Shown here piece by piece: positions 1 through 8,510 of a DNA stretch of 64,000 nucleotides (within the stretch, counting starts at the first letter, position 1; the number at the start of each line of letters is the position of its first letter). The notes below the pieces were generated by a model. It saw only the letters and a list, made by a program, of their open reading frames with translations. It did not search any database and was not told the DNA's origin. A program made the position numbers and the translations under genes. The stretch comes from Alphaproteobacteria bacterium (GTDB lineage Bacteria > Pseudomonadota > Alphaproteobacteria > Rhodospirillales > Rhodospirillaceae): the NCBI GenBank assembly GCA_003246625.1, contig QJZR01000014.1:133219-197218 (forward strand), read 5' to 3'.

Positions 1-1149
1 TTGTCCGTTCTGCCATCGGCTTCCATGGAAGTCGCCGCTGATGATCCGACGCAAACATGCACCGATTTGCCGTGAACGAGCCTCGACGGAGTGATTCTCT
101 CGGACCAGATTCCGACCCGCATCGGCGATCGATTGCGCTCGTGCCGGGTCTGAGGTTAACCAATCATGGGCGTCGAGAATGTTGCGCGCTTCGCAGGCGA
201 AGACGTTTCGACCGTGGGCGAAGCCCAGATGTCCAAAGCCTTCGCTGGGCTCGGCCACCAGGACGCAGCCGTTGGCCGGGATTTCGTAATATTTACGGAT
301 TGGCCAGCGTAGAATGCTGCCGCAACTGAAGCTGAAGCGCGATTGCCGCAAGGCATGGCGGAAGCCCCAGTGCAACAAATTCAGGGACCAATAGTGTGCA
401 TAGGGGTTAAGCCTCAGCTTATCGGCCGCGACGTAGGCATAGGGGAGATATTTGCCGGCTCGGGAAATGCCCGCGTGGTCGAGGATGTCGCGTGCTAGGA
501 CGCGGGCATCGTAGTTAGCCCCCAGCAGGCTCCAAGGATAGGGGCGCCGATCCAGTCGCCGGGTATGGAACTCGGGGGTGGACGCATATTGCGGGCAACT
601 GATGACGCGGTGTGCCTGCGAGATTGCGAAATCCCGGTAACGATCCGTCCAGTGGGTGAAGATGGAGGCGTTGACGCCGGGGGCATCGGGTGGCGTGGCG
701 CTCTCCTTGGGGGCGACGATTTCTTTCCCCCAAGTTATGAAGTAATCGGCGCACGCCTCGATCGCGTCGATTTTCTCGCTTGAGAAATTGTAGTAGTCGG
801 ATTGCATGAGAGCCATCAACCGCCGCCCCGGGTAGGCTTTCATGAAGCGCGCATATTCGCGTCCCAGTCGCATCAAGGTCCGGTCGAACGCACAGGCATG
901 ATTAATGAAATACAGCTTGCCGATTTTTTCTAGGCGGTCGAAATCCTGAATGGCGAATTCGTCCGCCATGATGAAGTCGAAGGGGCCGTTCAGGTCGACG
1001 AAGCGATCAAGCCCAATGTCGAGGTCGGTCTGACGGCTATAACCCGGGCCATATAGGGTCAGGTCGCCACATCCACCGAGAATGTCGCACAATAGCTCCC
1101 GTGTCGGGTCCATATAAGATACGTTGAAGGAGATATATAATATCTTCAT
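1..1149 (-). CDS. Glycosyltransferase, CgeB-like group-1 type (partial, 3' end off window)
   Basis: This gene is absent from the ORF track because its frame has no stop before the window edge. I translated the complement from the ATG at 1149 and found 383 codons without a stop. The N-terminus (MKILYISFNVSYMDPTRE) and a distal segment ending in a NHSVEARSRQI stretch resemble the C-terminal Glyco_trans_1_2 domain of CgeB/spore-maturation-type glycosyltransferases. The 'VAEPSEGFGHLGF' segment fits the nucleotide-sugar binding half of a GT-B fold. It starts one base beyond the stop of the upstream GT4 gene, so it is probably translated in the same operon. Acceptor and donor cannot be deduced. The C-terminus is probably nearly complete at the window edge. 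Confidence 0.75.
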   Translation of the reverse strand, partial: MKILYISFNVSYMDPTRELLCDILGGCGDLTLYGPGYSRQTDLDIGLDRFVDLNGPFDFIMADEFAIQDFDRLEKIGKLYFINHACAFDRTLMRLGREYARFMKAYPGRRLMALMQSDYYNFSSEKIDAIEACADYFITWGKEIVAPKESATPPDAPGVNASIFTHWTDRYRDFAISQAHRVISCPQYASTPEFHTRRLDRRPYPWSLLGANYDARVLARDILDHAGISRAGKYLPYAYVAADKLRLNPYAHYWSLNLLHWGFRHALRQSRFSFSCGSILRWPIRKYYEIPANGCVLVAEPSEGFGHLGFAHGRNVFACEARNILDAHDWLTSDPARAQSIADAGRNLVRENHSVEARSRQIGACLRRIISGDFHGSRWQNGQ

Positions 1150-1150
1150 G

Positions 1151-2347
1151 TTAATGGCTTCTGATTTTGCGGCGGAGTCTTGCGTATCGCGCAACTAACT
1201 CGCTATAGACTTCTTGGTGCTGTTTCAGTAGAACTTCGCGGGAAAATTCCGTGCGAACGATTTCATTTGCGGCATCGGCCAATCGGTGGCACTCGTCCGG
1301 TTTAGATAATAAGCGCTCGATGGCGGTCGCCGTTGCCTGGATGTCCCGTGACGGGACAAGAAACCCGGTTCGGCCGTTCTGCACCAGCTCGGCTTGCCAT
1401 TCGGTGTCGTAGGCCACGGGGCAGACGCCATTCGCGCAGGCTTCGATCAGGCTGGCGCCGCTGAGTAGAGATAAGTAGATCGTGCTGCGCTGGTATAGGT
1501 CCCGGACCGCTTGGCCGTCGATGAACCCCAGCAGCGTGACACAATTTTCGAGGCCGTTTTCTTGTATCCGCCGTTCAAGGGTTTCTTTCTGGTCGCCGTC
1601 TCCGGCCAGCCTCATCTCGAAGGCGATGTCTCGGCTCCGCAAGGCGATGGCGATGTCGAGGGCGTCATGGATAAACTTTTGGGAACTCAGACGAGAGACG
1701 ATGGCGATGATTGGGCGTGCGGGGGATGGGCATGAAGACGGAGGGGCTTGTCCCGTTTTCGGGATTGGGACGATGTGGCGGAACAAGCGGAGGCATTCCG
1801 CCCGCGCGCCGTGCCGTCTTGCATACGCCGCGATATAATGACTGATGCAAAGGACCAGATCGGCGCGGCGTAATAGGCCTTTTTCGAGTTTTTGCGCCAA
1901 GGGGCGCGAACCGAACAGACGAGGGGCGCCACCTTCCGGGTCCAGTTCATACATCAGATCGTAGTCACAATGCAGGGACGTACAGAAAGGTCTCCCGCAT
2001 AATTTTGATGTAATAAACCCGATGAAGCCACAATAGTATGGGTCTTGGGATCTTATAAAATCGATGTTATTTGTCTTTGTTAATTTACAGCAGTGTCGGA
2101 TCACTACCAGTAAATGCCAAGCGAGCCGCAGCCACGACAGGGGGCGCCACGTTTCGGTCGTGGGGAGCGTGAACTCATCCAGACGAGCCGACGGAGAGAG
2201 AAACAGGGTTTGTTTCTGGCTGGCAAAAGGGTGAACGGTAATGGTTTCTTCCAGGAAACCATTCTCGTCCCTTTCGGAAATGTTATGAGCGACGCCCTTG
2301 CGGACCAGCGCTTCATAATCGGAGGGAACGATGAATAATCCCTTCAA
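1151..2347 (-). CDS. Glycosyltransferase family 4-like protein
   Basis: This is a soluble GT-B glycosyltransferase of about 398 residues. The C-terminal half shows the GT4 pattern: 'IAIVSRLSSQKFIHDAL', then 'LAGDGDQKETLERRI', 'VTLLGFIDGQAVRDLYQ' and a 'LSLLSGASLIEACANG' acidic-loop region that normally binds the nucleotide sugar. The ORF track begins at a TTG (2362). A second in-frame TTG at 2347 is preferred because AAGGG lies seven bases upstream and the protein then begins LKGLFIVPSDYE, like other GT4 N-termini. The segment around 1990-2110 is unusually AT-rich for this genome. It probably transfers one sugar of the cluster's glycan; donor and acceptor are unknown. Confidence 0.8.
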   Translation of the reverse strand: MKGLFIVPSDYEALVRKGVAHNISERDENGFLEETITVHPFASQKQTLFLSPSARLDEFTLPTTETWRPLSWLRLAWHLLVVIRHCCKLTKTNNIDFIRSQDPYYCGFIGFITSKLCGRPFCTSLHCDYDLMYELDPEGGAPRLFGSRPLAQKLEKGLLRRADLVLCISHYIAAYARRHGARAECLRLFRHIVPIPKTGQAPPSSCPSPARPIIAIVSRLSSQKFIHDALDIAIALRSRDIAFEMRLAGDGDQKETLERRIQENGLENCVTLLGFIDGQAVRDLYQRSTIYLSLLSGASLIEACANGVCPVAYDTEWQAELVQNGRTGFLVPSRDIQATATAIERLLSKPDECHRLADAANEIVRTEFSREVLLKQHQEVYSELVARYARLRRKIRSH

Positions 2348-2448
2348 ACTGTTGCCCTTCAATGGCTGGAAGCTATGAAAGTTCTTTCCGTGGCGTCATC
2401 GCTTGGGGCTTGTCCCCTTGTCGCGAAGGCGGTGTGGGAATTTGTCCG

Positions 2449-3642
2449 CTATTTATCCTGCGTCTTGGGTGAGGCCTGTGATGTCACGTTTCCCATTTGG
2501 GCCAAAGGAAAACAGAACTTTACATAAAAACTTTCCGGCACCCGCCCCATTTTCGTGAGTGCGTAGAAGAGCGGGCGTAATTTCTCGAAGGTTTTCTTAT
2601 AGGTTGGGAATTCGTGCCAGGTTCGGATGGGCTGGGTCATCACCCGTTCGAATTCGTCGTCCGAGAATCCCAGCCGTTTCTTGACCAACTGAAGAATTTC
2701 GTCTTCCAGAAATGGTGGCTGGCGCAGGGCCTCCAATGCTTCGGCGCGGTCCATTTGTCCCGAGCGCACCTGTGCGGCAAAGCCGTTCAGCCTGAGATCG
2801 ATCCCGAGACGGTGGGGGATGAAGTAGCTGTGATAGAAAGCCGTGAAGCGGTTTTCCAGATGGTGGCCGCCATACCATTCCCAGCCGTAGGTGTCGGCCA
2901 GCATGCGTTTCGTCGCCGCTTTGTCGTAGTCCATGTAGTAAAGAGGCCGGATCCGTTTGATGGCGCGGAGGCCGCTCCAACGCAGAAAACGGGAAAGCGT
3001 CATGTTCGGGTAGGTCTTCATCGGGACGCGGCCGTATTGCTTATGAACCGAGGAGATGTATTTCCCGTCCATATAAAGCCAGCCCAAGGGGGAGACGCCT
3101 TCGGTGCGGAAAGAGTGGCCCTCGACCACGTACTTCAGGCCGTGCTTTTCTGCCGCCAGATACAGGGCAGAGATGAAGGCGATATCTGTGGGGGCTTCGA
3201 TGTCCGCGACCCCCGAGAGCATGAAGGCGCGATAAATATCGTCGTATTCCCGGTTGTCGACCACGTAGGTGGATAACTCGACCCCTAGTTTGTTCACCAC
3301 CTTATAAATATTCTGCGTGGCGATGGGGGAGTTCCAGGTGTTGTCGAAGTGCACGGCCAATGGGCGGACGTCCATTTCCACCAGTTTATGAAGTAGGTAC
3401 GAGGAATCGCATCCCCCGGATACGCCGACGACACAGTCGTATTTCTTTCCGCGTCCGGCCTGGCGCATGGCGTCGATCATCTTCTGGAGATAAGGCATCC
3501 CCTCTGGCCCATTGGGGTATTGCCGTTCCAGGGCATCATGCAGCCCGCAATAATTGCAGACGCCATTTTCGTCGAAACGTATGTTGGGCACCGTTTCGTC
3601 GAAAATGCAGCGCGTACATATCCGGTGAGTGCCGTTGTCCAT
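2449..3642 (-). CDS. N-acetyl sugar amidotransferase (WbpG/WbuX/PseA family), copy A
   Basis: This 397-residue protein belongs to the ATP-dependent amidotransferases that convert an N-acetyl group of a nucleotide sugar to an acetamidino group using ammonia. Near the N-terminus it has a zinc-ribbon-like CTRC...CNYC pair (residues ~9-33). A PP-loop follows (SGGCDSS, ~residue 76), then 'HFDNTWNSPIATQNIY' and 'EGHSFRTEG', all typical of the family. The family works with a HisH glutaminase and a HisF2 subunit, and both are encoded in this cluster. A clear full-length paralogue lies at 7330-8475. GAGGC precedes the ATG. The sugar substrate is not determined, but family members act on ManNAc3NAcA-, FucNAc- or pseudaminic-type sugars. 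Confidence 0.9.
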   Translation of the reverse strand: MDNGTHRICTRCIFDETVPNIRFDENGVCNYCGLHDALERQYPNGPEGMPYLQKMIDAMRQAGRGKKYDCVVGVSGGCDSSYLLHKLVEMDVRPLAVHFDNTWNSPIATQNIYKVVNKLGVELSTYVVDNREYDDIYRAFMLSGVADIEAPTDIAFISALYLAAEKHGLKYVVEGHSFRTEGVSPLGWLYMDGKYISSVHKQYGRVPMKTYPNMTLSRFLRWSGLRAIKRIRPLYYMDYDKAATKRMLADTYGWEWYGGHHLENRFTAFYHSYFIPHRLGIDLRLNGFAAQVRSGQMDRAEALEALRQPPFLEDEILQLVKKRLGFSDDEFERVMTQPIRTWHEFPTYKKTFEKLRPLFYALTKMGRVPESFYVKFCFPLAQMGNVTSQASPKTQDK

Positions 3643-3675
3643 GTTGCCTCTGTTCGGCCAGGCGTTGCGTTGCCG

Positions 3676-5169
3676 TTATTCCGCAGGGTGGATACGGTAT
3701 AGGCTGTAGCGGCCCGCTGCCGCAAGGTAGTTCGAAGGAGGCAATCTCAACGCATCCGGCGAGACGTAATTTGTGTCCAGCAGCAGGCGATTGACGCTGT
3801 CATCCTTCGCGTAATCCGTCAGGTTCCGGCGGATGACCGGGAAGAACTGCTCCAGACGATCATCGAAGACATGGCTATGGGTTCCCCAATACACGGGACG
3901 GCCGGTGGCATAGGCGACCAGATCGCATAGGTGCACGGGAAGGCACATGACGATCGCTTCGGGGTCGTCCCGCAGGATCTTGAGCATGGTTTCCAGATCG
4001 GACGTGCGCAATCCCGCCTGCAGGGTTGCCTGGCTGCGCAGCAAGCGGGCAACCAGCCAATACTGGCGAACGGTCAACGCCAGTGCCAGGGCGGCGGCGG
4101 CCAGGACGATCGGTTCTCCGTATTGCGCCGCCACCCCCGTATAGGCCAGCGACGGTGCCAGGGCGAACTTAAAGTACTGACGTCCCTGGCCGATGCCTCG
4201 CAAGAACGGCAGCACATGAATGGCCGTTCCCCAGACGTAAACCGAGCCGACCCAGATCAGTAGGAAAGTTCCCCACGGAGCCGTGACCGGAGAGACCGTG
4301 GCGGCCCCCATTAACGGAAGGACGAAATAGTTCTGGTGCCCGACCTCCTTGACGAAGCTGAGGAGTGTCTTCGGCGTGCCGCCGGCATATGCCTCGGTAT
4401 GGGTTTCTCCGTCGCCATAGATCGGCGATTGCCGCACCATGTGGGCGCCCAGCAGGGGCCAGTTACGGTGCCAGAAGCGGATGATCGCGCGGTGGCCGTC
4501 CAGGATGCGCAGGAAACCTCGCGGCCACAGAATGAATGCTGCGGCATAGATGCCGATAAGCAGGTAGACCCAGCGCCACTCTCCGGTCGATGCGGCGAGA
4601 ACCGGCAGGGTGAACCACAATTGCTGCGCCGAGAGTTTGTGGCTGTAAAGCGTGATCACACCCACGATCACGGCCGCGACCATCCAGCCTTCGTGGTTCA
4701 TTGCCATCTGGGCGGAAATAAGAAAAGCGTTCAGCAGAAACAGCCCGAACGGACGAACGTTCAGGGCCGAGAATTCGTTCACCAAAGGGGGGGCCAAGGC
4801 ATAAGCGAGCATGGCGGCGGCGGCCAGGAGAGGCTGTCCTCCCAGGACGACAACCAGACCCCCGATCAACAGCGCGGAAAACAGATCGATGACGTGGTTG
4901 ATCAGCCAGTACCGTTTTTCCAGCCAAGCTTCCGGCAGAAGGGCGCATAAGATCAGGAAACCGGGGGGATACCATTGATCCTGTTCTTCCAGCAGAAAGA
5001 CCGGAGGCATGCGGATGGGAAGGCGTCGGCTTTTGCGGAGCTGTCGGGCGTTCATCAGAATGTTGAAGGCATCGCAGCCCTGGAAACGCCGCGGCCAGAT
5101 CGGGTACATGCGTGCGATCAGAAAGACGGCGACGGTAAAGACGGACACGACTGCCGATATCGCGATCAT
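3676..5169 (-). CDS. Polytopic membrane protein, GT-C-like, function unknown
   Basis: About 497 residues with many hydrophobic segments, including an N-terminal anchor (MIAISAVVSVFTVAVFLIA) and about ten further predicted helices. A periplasm-like loop after helix 1 carries 'DQWYPPGFLIL', and the C-terminal third is soluble. This layout resembles GT-C glycosyltransferases or O-unit processing membrane proteins, but no signature fixes the family. The ORF track extends it to 5400. The start at 5169 is chosen because its ATG overlaps the stop of the hisF2-like gene (tcat at 5166-5169 on the plus strand) and the longer N-terminus is Arg-rich shadow sequence. It might transfer lipid-linked sugars across or at the membrane, which is inference from context only. 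Confidence 0.6.
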   Translation of the reverse strand: MIAISAVVSVFTVAVFLIARMYPIWPRRFQGCDAFNILMNARQLRKSRRLPIRMPPVFLLEEQDQWYPPGFLILCALLPEAWLEKRYWLINHVIDLFSALLIGGLVVVLGGQPLLAAAAMLAYALAPPLVNEFSALNVRPFGLFLLNAFLISAQMAMNHEGWMVAAVIVGVITLYSHKLSAQQLWFTLPVLAASTGEWRWVYLLIGIYAAAFILWPRGFLRILDGHRAIIRFWHRNWPLLGAHMVRQSPIYGDGETHTEAYAGGTPKTLLSFVKEVGHQNYFVLPLMGAATVSPVTAPWGTFLLIWVGSVYVWGTAIHVLPFLRGIGQGRQYFKFALAPSLAYTGVAAQYGEPIVLAAAALALALTVRQYWLVARLLRSQATLQAGLRTSDLETMLKILRDDPEAIVMCLPVHLCDLVAYATGRPVYWGTHSHVFDDRLEQFFPVIRRNLTDYAKDDSVNRLLLDTNYVSPDALRLPPSNYLAAAGRYSLYRIHPAE

Positions 5170-5939
5170 GGCGTGGAACGGGCCAGCATGTTTTCGAGGA
5201 ACTCGCGTGGCGGGAAGTTGATCAGAACCCCTCGCTCGGTTCCCGAATAGACGAACAAACTGCCCGCGGCGGCGGCGGATGCGCCGGCTTGCTTGATGGG
5301 GTCGGACAGGTCTAAGCGTTTGCCCGCGCCGCCGCAGGCAATGACGGGCAGGCTGGTCGCGGCGGTGACTTGGCGGATCAGGTCCAGGTCGTAGCCGCAC
5401 ATTTCACCGTCGCGGTCGATGGATTGCAGCAGGATTTCTCCGGCGCCGGCCTCGGTTAATTGGCGGGCTCGTTCTTGCGGGGTGATTTTCAGCGCGTGTT
5501 TTCCGTTGCGTACCTTGGTGTCGTAGCCGCCGAAGAGCGAGCGCTTGGCATCCAGGCTGCCGACCACGGCCTGTGCGCCGAATTCCCGGGCCGCGGCGGA
5601 AAGAAGGCTCAGGTCGCCACTCAAGACGGATCCGAGGACGACCTTCTCGACGCCCGAGCGGATGATCCGTTCGACCTGTTGCAGGTTGGTGATGCCGCCA
5701 CCATAGGCCAGCGGCACCCAGCATTCCTCGGCCAGGGTGGCGATGAGGTCGAAATCCGGCCCGTTTCCCGATGCGGTGGCGCCGATATCCAGCAAGGCGA
5801 TCTCGTCCACCTCGAACTGGTTGAACAGGTTGATGACGTTGACCGGGTCTCCGAGGTAGGTCTGCTTGCCGAAGCGGCGGGTTTTTACCATCGCTCCGCG
5901 GTTCAGCAGCAGGCACGGCATGATGCGGGGGATCAGCAT
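5166..5939 (-). CDS. hisF: HisF2-type subunit for acetamidino sugar modification (AglZ/WbuZ-like)
   Basis: A 257-residue TIM-barrel protein of the HisF family, starting MLIPRIMPCLLL. Genuine histidine-pathway HisF has an Asp in the PCLDV motif near residue 11. Here the motif is PCLLL, so that general acid/base is missing, while the second Asp region (SLDAKRS) is kept. This is the pattern expected of HisF2/WbuZ proteins, which channel ammonia to an N-acetyl sugar amidotransferase rather than make imidazole. The ORF track starts at 5990; the start at 5939 aligns with the family and leaves 10 bp after the previous stop. Partners are the HisH-like gene at 15578 and the amidotransferases on either side. 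It is probably not part of histidine biosynthesis. Confidence 0.88.
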   Translation of the reverse strand: MLIPRIMPCLLLNRGAMVKTRRFGKQTYLGDPVNVINLFNQFEVDEIALLDIGATASGNGPDFDLIATLAEECWVPLAYGGGITNLQQVERIIRSGVEKVVLGSVLSGDLSLLSAAAREFGAQAVVGSLDAKRSLFGGYDTKVRNGKHALKITPQERARQLTEAGAGEILLQSIDRDGEMCGYDLDLIRQVTAATSLPVIACGGAGKRLDLSDPIKQAGASAAAAGSLFVYSGTERGVLINFPPREFLENMLARSTP

Positions 5940-5949
5940 GGCGATTTCT

Positions 5950-7296
5950 TTAATTTGCTTGATGTGAGCATCGGCCGAACTTTCTTGCAAACGCGACGGC
6001 CCTCTTTTTTAGCTCCGGCTTATCGTCGAGTAAGAGGGCACCTTCCCCGTATGCGTCAATGAGCTTCTGGATGTTGGCGGCGATCCGCCGTTCCTCGCCC
6101 GCTGCGCCTTGAACATATTGTACGTCGTGAGGGTCGAAGAACCATTCTTCCGGCGCGTCTCCCGCGGCAAGGGTGAGCAGCCTGCGAGCGGTTGCGCGGC
6201 GGTCGCCGAATCCAATGAAGAAAGCCCGGGCGGCGGCCCCCATGCGATGACGGTATTCCGCATCGACGATCAATCGTTCAAGCGTGGGCTCGATTTCGTC
6301 GGGATGGGCGAAGACGGATGGCAGGGATGCCTCCTTGGGGATGAAACGGTCGAAAAAGTTCTTCCCATATCCGCAAACGACCACAGGTAGGCCAAAGCCG
6401 GCGGCCTCGGTGGCGAATACGGCGCCATGCATGTCGCTGTACAATTCGTCCACGACGATGTCGCTTCTTCCCAGTTCTTCCATGACCTCATGGTTCGGCC
6501 TGCCGGAGATTTCCACATAGTCTATTTTGTGGCCCTTTTGCTTGAGAGAGGCGATTGCGGCTCTGATTCGATCCGTTCCCTTCAGCAAGGGGGCCGATGG
6601 TGCATGCAGGATTCTGAGGGGGCGGTCAGAGGATTCGGGGTTGGCTTTCTCCGCGTCTCGGACGACCAGCCCGGGTTCAAGTTTTTTCTCGTCAACCACG
6701 ATCCCGATGATCTGGTAGATGCAGCACTTCCGGTCATGGTTCTGCCCGGAGAGGGGGTTATCAACGATGATGTCGGCGATCTGGTGGGCGTGGCGTACCC
6801 GTTCTTGCGTCGAGCGGACCAAACGCATCAGCTCTTCTGGGGATTCATGCGGTTTCTCGGGGCGGAAGAAGGGGGGGCGGGAGTCGCTGCCCTGAAAAAT
6901 CACGATGATTTTCTTGCCCAGTTTCCGGTAGAGCCAAATATCCAGATCCCGCGAGACGCCTGTCGACATTCCCGCCTTAAGAACGATGACGTCGTATCGA
7001 AGCGAGACCCAGGCCATCAGGAGAACCTGAGCGATCAGCCATTTCATGCGAAGGACAAGACGCTTAAGTGGCGTAAGCGCGTCGGGAGCCGCTTCAACCA
7101 TGGCTTCGTAGACGTCAATGTAGAAACGGACCGGCCAGTCGTTTTGCGAACGGTCCCAGCCGCCATTCAGGTCCGTTCCAAGACTCAGGAAGTCGGCCTT
7201 GCAGCCGATTTCCCGAAGGCCGCGCGTCAGGCACGAAAAGATCCCGGCGATGTCGATGGGGGCAATGAATACAGAGGGCTTTCTTTGCTTCTTCAC
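5950..7296 (-). CDS. Glycosyltransferase-fold protein, family uncertain
   Basis: A 448-residue protein with a GT-B-like layout. The N-terminal half runs from MKKQRKPSVFIAPIDIAGIFS to 'KKIIVIFQGSDSRPPFF'. The C-terminal half has 'RILHAPSAPLLKGTDRIRAAI', 'YVEISGRPNHEVMEELGRSDIVVDEL' and 'FATEAAGFGLPVVVCGYG', where an acidic residue before the Gly-rich stretch fits a donor-binding site. It starts with GTG, preceded by GGAG at good spacing. It lies between the second amidotransferase and hisF2, with only 10 bp to the latter. It is probably one of the glycan assembly transferases, though a capsule-type nucleotide-sugar enzyme is not excluded. Confidence 0.6.
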   Translation of the reverse strand: MKKQRKPSVFIAPIDIAGIFSCLTRGLREIGCKADFLSLGTDLNGGWDRSQNDWPVRFYIDVYEAMVEAAPDALTPLKRLVLRMKWLIAQVLLMAWVSLRYDVIVLKAGMSTGVSRDLDIWLYRKLGKKIIVIFQGSDSRPPFFRPEKPHESPEELMRLVRSTQERVRHAHQIADIIVDNPLSGQNHDRKCCIYQIIGIVVDEKKLEPGLVVRDAEKANPESSDRPLRILHAPSAPLLKGTDRIRAAIASLKQKGHKIDYVEISGRPNHEVMEELGRSDIVVDELYSDMHGAVFATEAAGFGLPVVVCGYGKNFFDRFIPKEASLPSVFAHPDEIEPTLERLIVDAEYRHRMGAAARAFFIGFGDRRATARRLLTLAAGDAPEEWFFDPHDVQYVQGAAGEERRIAANIQKLIDAYGEGALLLDDKPELKKRAVAFARKFGRCSHQAN

Positions 7297-7329
7297 GTAT
7301 TCATCTCCGGCAAAGGCGCTGGATCTCGT

Positions 7330-8475
7330 TCATTCGTTCGGGAAACAGAATTTAATGTAAAAGCTTTTGGGGACGCGCCCTGCCGCGACCAGCGGGGCGA
7401 AGAATGGGCGGAGAAGCTCGAACGTGGATTTGTAGTTCGGGAAATCCTTCCATGTTTTGAGCGGTTGATGCATGGCCGCATCGAACTGGTCGTCGTTAAG
7501 ATCCAGCCTCTTTTTCACAAGGTTAAGGATTTCCTCGGGGAAGTCGATGTCCTCACGGAGTTTGGCGAGACCTTCTTCGCGGCTGATTTGCTGGCTGCGG
7601 ACCATTGCCGCAGTGGATAGCTGGCGCAGATCGTTGCTCGTCCTGTGCGGCACGAAATAATCGACCCAGAAATTGCACGACCGGCTTTCGAGGTGATGCC
7701 CTCCGTACCACTCCCAGCCGTAGTCCTTGTTTAGGTCGTGCTTGACCTGTTCCTTGTTGTACGTGGTGTAATACAGAGGGCGTACGCGGCGGATGCCGTT
7801 CCATGCCACCCATTTTATGAATTTCCCGATGGTCATGAGCGGGTACGTCTTCATCGGCAATTTCCCATATTGCCGATGAACGGACTTAATGTATCGCCCG
7901 TCCATGTAATTCCAGTCGAGAGGGCATATCCCTTCCGTTCGGAAGGAGTGTCCCTCGAAAATATATTTCAGACCGTGCTTCGCCGCCGATCGGTAAAGAA
8001 CTGCCGCGAGGCCAAGGTCGTTCGGCGCTTCAAGGTTATAGGCTCCGGACACCAGAAAGGCCCGGAACATATCGTCGTATTCCTTCGAATCCACGACGTA
8101 CGTTTCCAGATCCACGCCGAGGCCGTTGACCATGCTGTATATGTTCTGTGTGGCGATCGGCCCATTCCAGGTGTTGTCAAAGTGTACGGCAAGTGGCTTC
8201 AGACCGAGTTCCACGGTTTTTTGGAGCAAGAACGACGAATCGCAGCCGCCGCTTACGCCGACGATGCAGTCGTATTTCTTTCCTTTTGCAGAGAGCCGGA
8301 CTTCGTCAGCCAGTTCACGCAATTTTACCATGCCCTCATCGCCGTCCGGATATATGGCGCAAAGTTCGTCATGCTGGTGGCAATAATTGCAGACGCCGTC
8401 TTTATCGAAGGTGATTCGAGGTACCGTGCTGTCATAGGTGCAACGCGTGCATATCTGCAAATTCTGGTCGGGCAT
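7330..8475 (-). CDS. N-acetyl sugar amidotransferase (WbpG/WbuX/PseA family), copy B
   Basis: A 381-residue full-length paralogue of the gene at 2449. It shares the CTRC...CNYC zinc-ribbon-like start, the PP-loop SGGCDSS, 'HFDNTWNGPIATQNIY', 'EGHSFRTEG' and the C-terminal 'FYIKFCFP'. The start was moved from 8631 to the ATG at 8475, which has GAGGA seven bases upstream and matches the family start; the longer ORF adds Arg-rich shadow sequence. With two copies and only one HisH and one HisF2, either the two ligases share the ammonia source while acting on different sugars or positions, or one is redundant. All visible catalytic motifs are intact in both. Confidence 0.9.
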   Translation of the reverse strand: MPDQNLQICTRCTYDSTVPRITFDKDGVCNYCHQHDELCAIYPDGDEGMVKLRELADEVRLSAKGKKYDCIVGVSGGCDSSFLLQKTVELGLKPLAVHFDNTWNGPIATQNIYSMVNGLGVDLETYVVDSKEYDDMFRAFLVSGAYNLEAPNDLGLAAVLYRSAAKHGLKYIFEGHSFRTEGICPLDWNYMDGRYIKSVHRQYGKLPMKTYPLMTIGKFIKWVAWNGIRRVRPLYYTTYNKEQVKHDLNKDYGWEWYGGHHLESRSCNFWVDYFVPHRTSNDLRQLSTAAMVRSQQISREEGLAKLREDIDFPEEILNLVKKRLDLNDDQFDAAMHQPLKTWKDFPNYKSTFELLRPFFAPLVAAGRVPKSFYIKFCFPNE

Positions 8476-8510
8476 GGTGTCCTCAAATTGTGACCGCGTT
8501 CGGGGTCGTG

